Positions 8,751-17,602 of a stretch of 64,000 nt of DNA are shown here, one piece after another (the stretch's first letter is position 1; every line of letters starts with the position of its first letter). The notes under the pieces were generated by a model. The model saw only the letters and a list, made by a program, of their open reading frames with translations, was not told the origin of the DNA and ran no database searches. This stretch comes from PALSA-610 sp038213435 (lineage in GTDB: Bacteria; Actinomycetota; Acidimicrobiia; IMCC26256; PALSA-610): assembly GCA_038213435.1 (NCBI GenBank), contig JBBQTI010000011.1, positions 22,819-86,818 of the forward strand. Reading direction: 5' to 3'. The position numbers were made by a program, and so were the translations under genes.

Positions 8751-9380
8751 ATGGCGACCAGGGCTGCGGTCGAGGAAGGCGCGCGGGTACTCGCGCGTCG
8801 CGACCGCGTGCTCGCGCGCATGCTGCGCGAGCACGGTGTACCCGAGCTCCATCGTCGGCGCCCGCGCCGACCGCACTTCGCCGAGCTCGCGCGGATGATC
8901 TGCTACCAGCAGCTCGCGGGCCGGGCCGCGGCCGCGATCCACGGTCGCTTCGAGGCGCTGTTCGACGGCCCGCCGACGCCCGATGCCGTCCTCGCGCTGC
9001 CCTTCGAGATACTGCGGAGCGTGGGCCTGTCGACCGCGAAGGCGACCTCGATCCGCGACCTGTCCGAGAAGGTGGAAGCCGGTCTCGTCGAGCTCGACCG
9101 CGTCGCGCGACTTCCCGACGACGAGGTCGTACGCGAGCTCGTCCTCGTGCGCGGCATCGGCGAGTGGACCGCGCACATGTTCTTGATGTTCCAGATGGGT
9201 CGGCTCGACGTGTGGCCGACCCTCGACTTCGGCGTGCGTAGCGGCTTCGCCCGTATGTACCAGCTCGACGCGATGCCAACGCCCAAGCAGCTGGCGTCGG
9301 AGGGGGAGCGTTTCCGGCCGTACCGCTCGCTGGTCGCGTGGTACTGCTGGCGGGCCGCCGACACCGTCACGCCCGACTGA
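8751..9380 (+). CDS. DNA-3-methyladenine glycosylase II, HhH-GPD family
   Basis: A 209-residue base-excision glycosylase of the AlkA/Ogg1 superfamily that removes alkylated purines. The helix-hairpin-helix is LVRGIGEWTAHMF near residues 138-150, followed by the G/P-D loop with the catalytic Asp in TLDFGVRSG near 162-170. It lacks an N-terminal AlkA beta domain, so it is a minimal version. Shortly downstream of the thiamine operon (27 bases), possibly from its own promoter. Confidence 0.88.
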   Translation: MATRAAVEEGARVLARRDRVLARMLREHGVPELHRRRPRRPHFAELARMICYQQLAGRAAAAIHGRFEALFDGPPTPDAVLALPFEILRSVGLSTAKATSIRDLSEKVEAGLVELDRVARLPDDEVVRELVLVRGIGEWTAHMFLMFQMGRLDVWPTLDFGVRSGFARMYQLDAMPTPKQLASEGERFRPYRSLVAWYCWRAADTVTPD

Positions 9381-9419
9381 GAGCGTCAAGTCGGGCAGCA
9401 AATCGTCGATGAGCTTGCG

Positions 9420-9872
9420 ATGGGGCGAAGCCGCGAGCAGCAACGTAGGGGGCGTGCTTGGCGCGGCTGCGCGGGGCTGGTCGGTGTCGCGGCCCTGTGC
9501 GTCGGCGCGCTCGTGCTCGGTGGCGTGCCGGGAGGATCGCGGCCAGTGAGGTTGGCGACGAGTCGCCCGAAATCCGAACCGACCACGGCGGTCAGGTCGA
9601 TTCCGGCCGTGTCGACGACCACCAAGTCGACGACGACCACCACCCCCGGGGTGTCGAGTGTCACGGTCGGGCCGGTGTCCACCGTTGCCCCGACGACGAC
9701 CGCCGCGACGACGTCGACCACAACGGCGACGGTTCCGGTCGAGACGACGACGATTGCCTCGACCGCTCCGCGTCGTGTTCCTCCGCCGACGACGCGACCG
9801 CCGTCGCCGTCTACGACGGTCGGCGCGGTCACCTCGACGACGCGTGCGACGACGACAACGACCGCACCGTGA
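9420..9872 (+). CDS. Thr-rich surface protein with one membrane anchor
   Basis: A 150-residue low-complexity protein. A basic N-terminus (1-19) is followed by a hydrophobic segment at about 20-38, then about 110 residues dominated by Thr, Ser, Pro and Val, like a cell-wall stalk or glycosylated spacer. No catalytic motif. It lies between a DNA glycosylase and a GT87-like membrane protein; O-mannosylation of the Thr stretch is conceivable. Low complexity makes the call uncertain, but start, anchor and composition are coherent. Confidence 0.5.
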   Translation: MGRSREQQRRGRAWRGCAGLVGVAALCVGALVLGGVPGGSRPVRLATSRPKSEPTTAVRSIPAVSTTTKSTTTTTPGVSSVTVGPVSTVAPTTTAATTSTTTATVPVETTTIASTAPRRVPPPTTRPPSPSTTVGAVTSTTRATTTTTAP

Positions 9873-9957
9873 GCTCCGACGATCTGGTCACTCGGTCGCG
9901 CAACCCTTCGGGCGTCGACCAGTTGGCTCGGCACCGATGTAAGAATGCGTCGATGAA

Positions 9958-11226
9958 ATGCGGGCTCTGGTCGCGATGACGTCGACGGTCACGTCGATGA
10001 TGCTCGTACTGATATGCGGCGCGGCGTTGACGGTTGTCGCAACGCTGCGGCGCTGGTCGCCCTCGATCCTCTTCTCGGTCGGCGTGGCGCTCGGCCTGCG
10101 GATGCTGGTCGCACTGGTCGCGCAGGGTCACACACCTCTCGACGTGGCGTCGAACTTCCACAGCGTCGCGAGGTTCACGGCTGAGGGCAAAGATCCGCTC
10201 ATTGCCGCGCTCCCGTATCAATGGAACTTCCTACCTGCGATGCCGTACGTCTGGTCGGCGCTCCTGCATTTGCACCTTCCGTGGGAGACCACCGACAAGG
10301 TCGTGGTCATCCTCGCAGAGGGGTTGAACACCGTCTTGGTCGCCACGCTCGCTTCATCGCGGCAACGGTTGCGCGCGTTCCAGTATGCAGTGAATCCGAT
10401 CGCGCTCTTGGTCGCGGGTTGGCATGGTCAGATCGACCCCATCGCCGTGTCCTGCGGCTTGCTCGCGCTGGTATGCCTGCGGCGGCGTGATGTTGCAGCG
10501 GGTGCCGCCGCAGGCGCGCTCGTCGGGCTCGGGATCGCAATCAAGTCGTGGCCGGCGCTGTTCGCGGTCGCCGTATTGCGCGCGACGCGTCCCGCCCGAT
10601 GGCCGGCCGTCGTCGCCGCAACGCTCGCGCTCCCGGTCGCGCTCTTCGTGACCATGCCCGTGTTCGTCAACGCCCGCCTGCACAAGGACGCGAGCATCAT
10701 CCTCGGCTACCGGGGATGGGTCGGGTCCTGGGGTTGGTCCGGCATCGTGCGTCTCATCACCGGCCGCGCGATCGTCGGCTACACGGGCGTGGCGCAGGTG
10801 CGCGAGCAGCGCGTCGCCGTCGTCCTGTTCGTGCTCGCGCTCCCCGTGGTTCTCTGGGTGTGGCGCCGCGCCGCGCCGGGGGTCTTCATGCTCGCTGTCC
10901 TCTTTATCTTCCTCGTCACCACCGCCGGGTTCGGGGTTCAGTACGTGTACTGGCCGTTGCCGCTCGCGATTGCGTACGGCACGCGGCGCACCTGGCTGTA
11001 CATCGGGCCCGCCGCGGTACTTGCCGCCTCTATCTACCTCGGCCATCAGACGTGGGGCCAGAACGTTGGCTTGTCGATCGTGGCGATCGTCGGCATCCTT
11101 GTCGCGCTCCCGTTCGATCAACGGATCGCGCCGAGCCAACCGATCGATCCGTCGTCGGACCGCGCCTCGGCGCAATGTCGACAGGAAACGCGTACGCCGG
11201 CGTCCGCCGGGGCCGCGACGAGCTGA
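9958..11226 (+). CDS. Polytopic membrane protein, GT87/mannosyltransferase-like
   Basis: A 422-residue protein with roughly ten hydrophobic helices and an alternating loop pattern typical of GT-C enzymes that use lipid-linked sugars. The segments YQWNFLPAMPYVW and NPIALLVAGWHGQIDP (an acidic residue in an early external loop) and KSWPALFA resemble the GT87/DUF2029 family of mannosyltransferases. The last 45 residues are polar. Either ATG 9958 or ATG 9976 could be the start. Substrate unknown. Confidence 0.7.
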   Translation: MRALVAMTSTVTSMMLVLICGAALTVVATLRRWSPSILFSVGVALGLRMLVALVAQGHTPLDVASNFHSVARFTAEGKDPLIAALPYQWNFLPAMPYVWSALLHLHLPWETTDKVVVILAEGLNTVLVATLASSRQRLRAFQYAVNPIALLVAGWHGQIDPIAVSCGLLALVCLRRRDVAAGAAAGALVGLGIAIKSWPALFAVAVLRATRPARWPAVVAATLALPVALFVTMPVFVNARLHKDASIILGYRGWVGSWGWSGIVRLITGRAIVGYTGVAQVREQRVAVVLFVLALPVVLWVWRRAAPGVFMLAVLFIFLVTTAGFGVQYVYWPLPLAIAYGTRRTWLYIGPAAVLAASIYLGHQTWGQNVGLSIVAIVGILVALPFDQRIAPSQPIDPSSDRASAQCRQETRTPASAGAATS

Positions 11227-11243
11227 GCGCCGCCGAGGGGGAG

Positions 11244-11966
11244 TCAGGCGACGTACGCGCACGCGCGAATCGCGGCCTCGGCCGCGGTGCGCGTCGCAAG
11301 CTCGGCATTCTCCGCCATCTGCGCGAGGAGCGGCAGGCGTTCGGGGTGCTCGGCGACATACTTCTCGATCGCCGCGGGGTTCGGCGTGCCGTCCTGGTTG
11401 CTGAGGTGGAACACCTCCTCGTCGACCGTGCCGTCGTTCGCCCGGTCGGAGATCACGCGGAACACCGACCACGGGATCCCGCGCGCCTCGCAGCACTCCG
11501 CGATGGCCGCGGTCTCCATGTCGAGCGACACGACGCCGCGTGCACGAAGCCGCGCGAGGTCGTCCGGGTCGGTGGTGAGCCCGTTGGTGGTCCACATGGT
11601 TCCGTGCGGTTGTCCATCGCCCAGTTGCGCCGGGCGGTGGTCGCTCCCGGTCTCGCTGTTCACCACGACCTCGGGCACGACGAGCGTGCCGATCGGTGTC
11701 TCGCTCTCGAGCGCACCGGTGATACCGACGACAAGCACCCAGCGCGGTGTGACCGCGTCGAGGAGGCGCGTGGTTCCTTCGGTTGCGAGCTTCGTCCCCA
11801 TCCCGGTGACGACGGCGACGACCGCGCGGCCGTCGAGTGTTCCGGCGTGCATCTTCGTGCCGCTCACCTCCGACTCCGTGAGCGAGAGCATGCGCACGAG
11901 CGGCGAAAGCTCGATCGGCATCGCGCAGACGAACGCGATCGTGTCGCTGCCGAACTGAGCGTTCAT
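11244..11966 (-). CDS. Nucleosidase of the PNP/MTA-SAH phosphorylase family
   Basis: A 240-residue protein of the PNP_UDP_1 fold. Visible motifs are FVCAMPIELSPL at the start, VVTGMGTKLA, VVGITGAL and the purine-nucleosidase signature SLDMETAAIAECC with the catalytic Glu, followed by FRVISDRAND containing the conserved Asp. These match 5'-methylthioadenosine/S-adenosylhomocysteine nucleosidases, but the ligand cannot be fixed from sequence. ATG 11966 is preferred over the upstream ATG at 12002 because homology-like sequence starts there. Convergent with the GT87-like gene. Confidence 0.82.
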   Translation of the reverse strand: MNAQFGSDTIAFVCAMPIELSPLVRMLSLTESEVSGTKMHAGTLDGRAVVAVVTGMGTKLATEGTTRLLDAVTPRWVLVVGITGALESETPIGTLVVPEVVVNSETGSDHRPAQLGDGQPHGTMWTTNGLTTDPDDLARLRARGVVSLDMETAAIAECCEARGIPWSVFRVISDRANDGTVDEEVFHLSNQDGTPNPAAIEKYVAEHPERLPLLAQMAENAELATRTAAEAAIRACAYVA

Positions 11967-12024
11967 GCGTCCAGCTTGCCGGATCTCCCAAGGTCCGGCC
12001 AACAGGGCCCGAGCGGGAGCGCCA

Positions 12025-13185
12025 CTACGCGATCGCGCCGTCGGCTTTCAGCTCTGCGATCTCGCGATCTTCGAATCCCCACTCGGCGAGCGCCGTGTCC
12101 GTGTGCGCGCCGGGCTTGACCGGTGGGCCCTGCACGGCAGTCCTGCTGCGGCTGAATCGCGGCGCGGGCGCGGGATGGGGAGCGCCTTCGACGTCGACGA
12201 ACATCTCACGCGCCACGTTGTGGGGATGCGTACGCGCCTCCGACATGGGCAGCACGGGCGCGAAGCACACCTCGGTCCCGGCGAAGAAGGCCACCCATTC
12301 GTCGCGCGTCCTGGTGCGGAACAGGCCTCCGAGCCGGTGCTTCTGCGCCGGCCACTGGGTCATGTCCATCTGCTGCTCCGGTTCGACGTCGTCGAAGCCG
12401 AGCGGACCGATCACGCGCAGCAGGTTGGCATAGAACTTCGGCTCGTACGCGGCGACCGAGATGTAGCCGCCGTCGGCGGTCTCGTACACGTTGTAGAAGT
12501 GCGCGCCGCCGTCGAGGAGGTTGGTGCCGCGCGGGCCCCAGACACCCATCGCGTCGAGGCCCCAGAAGATGCTCATGAGCTGCGCGCTGCCGTCGATCAT
12601 CGCCGCGTCGACGACTTGCCCATCGCCGGATCTTCCGCGCTCGACCAGCGCGGCGAGGATGCCCATGACGACGAGCGAACCGCCGCCGCCGAAATCGGCG
12701 AGCAGGTTGATGGGCGGCACCGGCGCGCTACCAGCCGGACCGAGGTGCCACAGCACTCCCGCGACGGAGAGGTAATTGACGTCGTGGCCCACATCGCCCG
12801 ACAGCGGACCGGTCTGGCCCCAACCCGTCATGCGGGCGTACACGAGACGCGTGTTTCTCGTGCGGCACTGTTCGGGACCGACGCCGAGCCGCTCGGCGAC
12901 ACCGGGCCGGAAGCCTTCGAGCAGTACGTCGGCGTGCTCGCACAACCGCAGCACGACATCGGCGCCGCCCGGGTGTTTGAGATCGACTCCCACGCTGCGG
13001 CGGCCGCGGTCGATCACCGAATACGGCGACGCGTTCCCTCCGGCGACCGAGCGTCCGGTCGCGACGTCGGTCGCCCGATCGACGCGCAACACCTCGGCAC
13101 CCAGGTCGGACAACAGCATGCCGGCGAACTGCACCGGGCCGATGTTCGGCAGCTCGATAACCTTGATGCTGTCGAGCGGCCCCAT
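12025..13185 (-). CDS. Alpha-methylacyl-CoA racemase-like CoA transferase family protein
   Basis: A 386-residue CaiB/BaiF-family protein. The N-terminus GPLDSIKVIELPNIGP and the catalytic pair His134 (VGHDVNYLS) and Asp164 (ADFGGGG) match Mycobacterium MCR, which epimerises 2-methylacyl-CoA esters such as those of cholesterol side chains. ATG 13185 overlaps the stop of the upstream gene by one base (TGATG), so it is the last gene of a four-gene operon with three amidohydrolase-like proteins. Role in branched or steroid acyl-CoA catabolism inferred. Confidence 0.9.
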   Translation of the reverse strand: MGPLDSIKVIELPNIGPVQFAGMLLSDLGAEVLRVDRATDVATGRSVAGGNASPYSVIDRGRRSVGVDLKHPGGADVVLRLCEHADVLLEGFRPGVAERLGVGPEQCRTRNTRLVYARMTGWGQTGPLSGDVGHDVNYLSVAGVLWHLGPAGSAPVPPINLLADFGGGGSLVVMGILAALVERGRSGDGQVVDAAMIDGSAQLMSIFWGLDAMGVWGPRGTNLLDGGAHFYNVYETADGGYISVAAYEPKFYANLLRVIGPLGFDDVEPEQQMDMTQWPAQKHRLGGLFRTRTRDEWVAFFAGTEVCFAPVLPMSEARTHPHNVAREMFVDVEGAPHPAPAPRFSRSRTAVQGPPVKPGAHTDTALAEWGFEDREIAELKADGAIA

Positions 13186-14069
13186 CAGACCTTCAGGACG
13201 CGCGCGGCGTTCTCGTACAGGAACTTGGGCCACACGTGGTCGCGGAACGGCACGTGCGGCAGCTCGGCGAAGATCCGGTCGATGTCGAGACCCATGGGGT
13301 AGTAGCCCGCGTAGATGATCTTGTCGGCACCGCGGGTGTTCGCGAAATCGATGATGTCGCGGTTGTAGTGCTTGGGCGCGAACGCCGAGGTGGAGTAGTG
13401 GAGGTTCGGCCACTTGAGCAGAAGCTTCACCATCAGCTGCGTCCAGGGTTCGCCGCCATGACGCGTGACGATCTTGAGCTCGGGGAAGAACCAGCACACT
13501 TCGTCGAGGAGCGCGACGTCCTGCGGCGCAAAGCGAATGCGCGGCCCCGGCACGCCCGCGTACACGAAGATCGGGATGTCGAGCTCGATGCACTTGGCAT
13601 AGATCGGATACATCTTCTTGTCGTTGAGCGGCACCTGCGGGATGAGGCCGGTGCCCCAGCAGTTGGTGGCCCGAGCGCCGTGCACGCGGACGTCTTCGTC
13701 GAGCTTCCGTACCGCGTCCATGCCCTGGTTCGGGTCGGTGTTGGTCGACGGGATGAAGCGGCCGGGATAACGCTCCAGCGCGATCTTCGCGTTGCCGTCG
13801 AGTGCCATGCCCGTCAGTGCCTTGGAGATGCCGTGCTGGTTCATCTTCTCCATAAGCATCTCGACCGGATCGTCGACGCGGTCGTAGTGCGGTACCCCCT
13901 TGAACATGTACTGCGCGGGAAACTCCCACTCCTGGCTGTCGGAATCGTGCGTCTGTTTGCGGATGAAGTCGTAGTGCTTCGCCTGTTCCTCGCGGGGCGC
14001 CGGGAAGCCGATCATCGTGTCGATGACGCCGACCTCCGCCCGGGCCTTCTCGAACGCCTGAAGGCTCAC
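13185..14069 (-). CDS. Amidohydrolase-fold protein, paralogue 3, degenerate metal site
   Basis: A 294-residue protein with the Amidohydrolase_2 TIM-barrel fold. It shares long blocks with its two upstream neighbours (PIYAKCIE-D, AGVPGPR, EVCWFFPEL, TRHG-EPW, KLLLKWPNL-YST-AFAP, NTRGADK, FRDHVWPKFL). The usual N-terminal HxH is replaced by TMIGFP, the middle His by a Tyr (FVYAG) and the final GSDYP by AGYYP; only the His in TRHG remains. GTG start overlaps the previous stop by 4 bases. Activity is unknown; the context is lipid catabolism. Confidence 0.85.
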   Translation of the reverse strand: MSLQAFEKARAEVGVIDTMIGFPAPREEQAKHYDFIRKQTHDSDSQEWEFPAQYMFKGVPHYDRVDDPVEMLMEKMNQHGISKALTGMALDGNAKIALERYPGRFIPSTNTDPNQGMDAVRKLDEDVRVHGARATNCWGTGLIPQVPLNDKKMYPIYAKCIELDIPIFVYAGVPGPRIRFAPQDVALLDEVCWFFPELKIVTRHGGEPWTQLMVKLLLKWPNLHYSTSAFAPKHYNRDIIDFANTRGADKIIYAGYYPMGLDIDRIFAELPHVPFRDHVWPKFLYENAARVLKV

Positions 14070-14965
14070 GCCTTCTTCTCCGGAAGCTTGAACACTCGTT
14101 GCGCGTTCTCGCGCAGGAACTTGGGCCACACGTGATCGCGAAACGGAACCGCGGGCATCTCGTGGAAGATGCGCTCGTATGTGAGGCCGGCCGGGAAGTA
14201 GCCGGCGAAGATCACCTTGTCGGCGCCGCGCGTGTTCCCGAAGTCGATGATGTCCTTCGGGTAGTACTTCGGCGCGAACGCCGTCGTCGAGTAGTGCAGG
14301 TTCGGCCATTTGAGGAGCAGCTTCACGGCCAGCGCGGTCCACGGCTCGCAGCCGTGGCGCGTAACGAACCTCAGCTCGGGGAAGAACCAGCAGACCTCGT
14401 CGATGAGCGCGACTTCTTGCGGCGCGAACTGCAGCCGAGGTCCGGGGACGCCCGCGGTCGAACAGAACGTCACGTCGACCTCGATGCACTTCGCGTAGAT
14501 CGGGTAGAACATCTTGTCGTTGAGCGCGACCTGTGGGTAGAGGCCGGCGGGAAACGCGCCCACGGACTTCAAGTCGAACTCGTTCGCGTAGCGGTCGATC
14601 TTGCGAACCGCGTCCATGCCCTCGTTCGGGTCGATACTGATGCCGTCGAAGAAGTGGTCGGGGAGGTCGCGCACCGCGCGTTTTCCGATCTCGTCCTCGA
14701 CGCCGACGACCGCTTGCGTGATGCCGTGCCGTTGGTGTTCGAGGAAGAGCATCTCGACGGGGTCGCCCATGTCGTCCGACTCCCATTCGGGCACGTTCTT
14801 GAACATGTAGCCCGCTGGGAACTCGAGCTCGCCTTCTTTGGTCGCCGAGTCGTGGCTCCCCTTGCGGATGAACTCGTAGAACTCGAACATGTCCTCGCGC
14901 GACTTCGGAAAGCCGACCGCGGCGTCTACCACCCCGCCCGCGCGCGCGGTCTCAAAAGGAGTCAC
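14066..14965 (-). CDS. Amidohydrolase-fold protein, paralogue 2, degenerate metal site
   Basis: A 299-residue paralogue of the flanking two genes, with the same block order. The N-terminal HxH position reads DAAVGFP, the middle His position STAG, and the last motif AGYFP instead of GSDYP, while TRHGCEPW is kept. Between residues 40 and 65 it has extra acidic residues compared with its neighbours. GTG start (14965) overlaps the preceding stop by 4 bases (GTGA), as does its own end with the next start, showing coupled translation. Confidence 0.85.
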   Translation of the reverse strand: MTPFETARAGGVVDAAVGFPKSREDMFEFYEFIRKGSHDSATKEGELEFPAGYMFKNVPEWESDDMGDPVEMLFLEHQRHGITQAVVGVEDEIGKRAVRDLPDHFFDGISIDPNEGMDAVRKIDRYANEFDLKSVGAFPAGLYPQVALNDKMFYPIYAKCIEVDVTFCSTAGVPGPRLQFAPQEVALIDEVCWFFPELRFVTRHGCEPWTALAVKLLLKWPNLHYSTTAFAPKYYPKDIIDFGNTRGADKVIFAGYFPAGLTYERIFHEMPAVPFRDHVWPKFLRENAQRVFKLPEKKA

Positions 14966-15840
14966 GACAGCTTGAAGACGCGGTCGGCGTTCTCGCGCAG
15001 GAACTTGGGCCAGACGTGGTCGCGGAACGGCACTTCGGGGAGCTCCTTGAAGATTCGGTCGAGCGACAGACCCATCGGGTAGTAGCCCGCGTACATCACC
15101 TTGTCGGCGCCGCGCGTGTTCGCGAACTGAACGACCGCCTCGGGGTAGTACCGTGGCGCGAAGGCGGAGGTGGAGTAGTAGAGGTTCGGCCACTTCAACA
15201 ACAGCTTCACCGCGAGGTCGGCCCACGGCTCACAGCCGTGACGGGTCACGAACTTCAGCTCGGGGAAGTACCAGCACACCTCGTCGATGAGGCCGACGTA
15301 CTGCGGAGCGAACGGCACGCGTGGTCCGGGGACACCTGCGCAGACGCAGATCGGCACGTCGAGCTCGATGCACTTTGCGTAGATCGGATAGAACTTCGCG
15401 TCGTTGATCGGAACCTGCGGGTTGAGGCCGGCGGGGAACGCGGTTGCCGCCTTGACGCCGAGCTCCTCGACCGCGCGCTGCAGATCGCGCACCGCGTCCA
15501 TGCCGCGGTTCGGGTCGACCTCCAGACTCCCGAAGAACCGATCGGGATACTCGCGCACGGCCCGCAGGGAGTCGGCGCTGCGGTCCTCGTTGAACGAGAC
15601 ACCGAGCATGCCCTTCTCGATGCCGAAGCGGTCCATCTGCTCGAGCAGGAACCGCACCGGATCGTCGCCCGCTTGCGGGTGGGGCACGTCCTTGAACATG
15701 TATTGAGCGGGAAACTCGAATTCGTCGAGCGACTCGCGGTCGCGCAGATTGGCTCGCAGGAATTGGTAGGTGCGCGCGCCGGCGCGAAAGGGCGGAGCGA
15801 TCATCAGATCGGTCACGCCGATATCCGTCGGCATGGTCAT
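14962..15840 (-). CDS. Amidohydrolase-fold protein, paralogue 1, degenerate metal site
   Basis: A 292-residue first gene of the operon. TIM-barrel amidohydrolase fold; conserved His201 in TRHGCEPW, but HxH is replaced by TDLMIAPP (10-17), the middle His by Cys (VCAG near 166-169), and the metal-binding Asp motif by AGYYP. The FEFPAQYMFK-VPH segment near 41-54 is shared by all three paralogues. ATG 15840 has GGAGG five bases upstream; the second ATG two codons later is less well spaced. Divergent from the Ltp2-like gene, so both probably share a control region. Confidence 0.87.
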   Translation of the reverse strand: MTMPTDIGVTDLMIAPPFRAGARTYQFLRANLRDRESLDEFEFPAQYMFKDVPHPQAGDDPVRFLLEQMDRFGIEKGMLGVSFNEDRSADSLRAVREYPDRFFGSLEVDPNRGMDAVRDLQRAVEELGVKAATAFPAGLNPQVPINDAKFYPIYAKCIELDVPICVCAGVPGPRVPFAPQYVGLIDEVCWYFPELKFVTRHGCEPWADLAVKLLLKWPNLYYSTSAFAPRYYPEAVVQFANTRGADKVMYAGYYPMGLSLDRIFKELPEVPFRDHVWPKFLRENADRVFKLS

Positions 15841-15952
15841 GCGCGCCTCCTTCGAACGGGAGACGAAGGTAGCCCGCTGCCCCTCGATGGGTCAGATCGG
15901 TACGCTCACGTTCCGTGCCGGCACTGTCGGGCGGCTGATACGTTCCGCGAAC

Positions 15953-17155
15953 GTGTCCGACATTGCCGACTGGGGCCACGCGACCGAGCTCGACACGGTT
16001 CGCGCGCAGGTGGCCATCGCGGGCATCGGCGAGACCGCGTACACGAAGGCGTCCGGGCGCACGGCCCGGGACATCGGCGCCGAGGCCGCGGAGCGGGCGA
16101 TCGCCGACGCGGGGCTGAGTCCCGCCGACATCGACGGGCTCACCTGGTCGGGCGCGTTCGCCGACTTCGACGTGGACGCGTTCCACGAGTATTTCGGCAC
16201 GTCGCACGCGCTGTGGAGCTCGCCGTGGGGCGGGGGCATGGCGTGGGCCGCGACCGCGCCCTACCTCGCGGCGCAGGCAATACGGACGGGCCGGGCCCAT
16301 CACGTGCTGAACGTCTTCCCGGTGGCGTGGGCGACGCAACGCGCGGCGATGACCGGCGGACCGGGCGAGGTGCATGCGGCCCAGTCGTTGAAGCAGAACC
16401 TCGAAGTGCCGTTCGGCTGGTTCCCGCAACCGGTGTACTTCGCTTCGATCATGCGCCGGCACATGATCGAGTTCGGGACGCTTCCTTCGCAGTTCGGCGC
16501 GATCGCGGTTGCCTGCCGGCGCCATGCCAACCTGCATCCCGGCGCGGTGATGCACGACCGGCCTATGACGATCGACGACTATCTCGCTGCTCCCTACCTT
16601 GCCGACCCGCTGCGACTTCTCGATTCGTGCCTGATCTCCGACGGCGGCGCGGCCTATGTCACGACGAGTCTGGAACGGGCGCGCGATCTGCCCCACGCAC
16701 CCGCGGTCGTCGCGGGGGTAGGGGAGGGCTACTCGGCGAGCGGCACGCATTGGGCGCAGCAGCGGGCGTTCACCAGCACGCCCCAGGTGTTCTCCGCGCC
16801 GCGCGCGTTCGCGATGGCCGGGCTCTCACCCGTCGAAGTCGACGTGCTCACCGTGTACGACCCGTTCACCGTGGTCAGCCTGATGCAGATAGAGGACATG
16901 GGGTTTTGCGCGAAGGGTGACGCAGGTCGCTTCGTCGAGGGCGATACGTTGTTCCACGACTCGGGGAAGCTGCCGTTCAACACGCACGGCGGCCTCCTGT
17001 CGCACGCGTACGTCCTGGGCATCGCGCACGTCGTCGAATGCGTGAAACAGCTCCGTGGTGACGCGGCCGCGCAGGTGCCCGGCTGCGAGGTGGCCGTCTA
17101 CGGCGGCTATACGGGACACATGGCCAGCACGCTCGTGCTCACGAAGGATCGGTGA
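15953..17155 (+). CDS. Thiolase-fold lipid-transfer protein, Ltp2-like aldolase
   Basis: A 400-residue SCP2-thiolase-type protein. The thiolase Cys is absent (WGGGMAWAA where NxxC would be). Tyr302 (TVYDPF) and Tyr353 (SHAYVLG) sit 51 residues apart, as the two catalytic tyrosines of Ltp2, the aldolase that releases propionyl-CoA from steroid side chains. It also has DMGFCAKGDAGRF, typical of this group. A DUF35 gene follows 9 bases downstream, the known partner. GTG 15953 is chosen by length; ATG 15887 is possible but adds a tail without family character. Confidence 0.85.
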   Translation: MSDIADWGHATELDTVRAQVAIAGIGETAYTKASGRTARDIGAEAAERAIADAGLSPADIDGLTWSGAFADFDVDAFHEYFGTSHALWSSPWGGGMAWAATAPYLAAQAIRTGRAHHVLNVFPVAWATQRAAMTGGPGEVHAAQSLKQNLEVPFGWFPQPVYFASIMRRHMIEFGTLPSQFGAIAVACRRHANLHPGAVMHDRPMTIDDYLAAPYLADPLRLLDSCLISDGGAAYVTTSLERARDLPHAPAVVAGVGEGYSASGTHWAQQRAFTSTPQVFSAPRAFAMAGLSPVEVDVLTVYDPFTVVSLMQIEDMGFCAKGDAGRFVEGDTLFHDSGKLPFNTHGGLLSHAYVLGIAHVVECVKQLRGDAAAQVPGCEVAVYGGYTGHMASTLVLTKDR

Positions 17156-17164
17156 TCGACGGCC

Positions 17165-17602
17165 GTGGCGATCACGCGCGACGACTTCCCGCTCCCCGAT
17201 GTCGACGATCCACTGACTGCGCCGTTCTTCGCCGGCGCGGCGCGGGGCGAGCTGTTGATCACGCGCTGCGGTACGTGCGGTGATTACGTGTGGTACCCGC
17301 AGGACGCGTGTCCGCGCGACGGCGGTTCCCTCGCGTGGACCGCCGTGTCGGGTCGCGGCACGCTGTTCTCGTGGGCCGTCGTCCGTCGTGCCTTCCTCCC
17401 GGCCTTCGAGGATCGTGTCCCGTTCGTGACCGCGCTGGTCGCGCTCGTCGAGGACCCGGCCGTACGGCTGTGTACCTACGTCGTCGGCACCGCTCCCGAA
17501 GAGCTCGTCGCCGATGCGCCGGTCGCAGTCTCGTTCCGGCCGCTCGAGTTCACGACGCTCCCCGGCAAGTCGGTGGTCGTCCCGATGTTCGCGCGCACGT
17601 GA
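17165..17602 (+). CDS. DUF35 OB-fold/rubredoxin-like zinc protein, partner of aldolase
   Basis: A 145-residue protein with an N-terminal helix, a zinc ribbon (Cys35, Cys38, Cys49, with Asp52 in place of a fourth Cys) and a C-terminal OB fold (ADAPVAVSFRPLE). DUF35 proteins such as the ChsH2 domain bind thiolase-fold lipid-transfer enzymes and are needed for aldolase or acyl-CoA activity. It lies between the Ltp2-like gene and a CoA transferase, overlapping the latter by 4 bases. Confidence 0.88.
   Translation: MAITRDDFPLPDVDDPLTAPFFAGAARGELLITRCGTCGDYVWYPQDACPRDGGSLAWTAVSGRGTLFSWAVVRRAFLPAFEDRVPFVTALVALVEDPAVRLCTYVVGTAPEELVADAPVAVSFRPLEFTTLPGKSVVVPMFART

Noticed and set aside
9386..9934. Val/Gly-rich frame antisense to the Thr-rich protein
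   Set aside because: It is the complement of low-complexity Thr codons and has no start signal.
15946..15957. Second KstR-like motif (AACgtGTc) near the Ltp2-like start
   Set aside because: One half-site base differs and it overlaps the chosen start codon; too weak to list.
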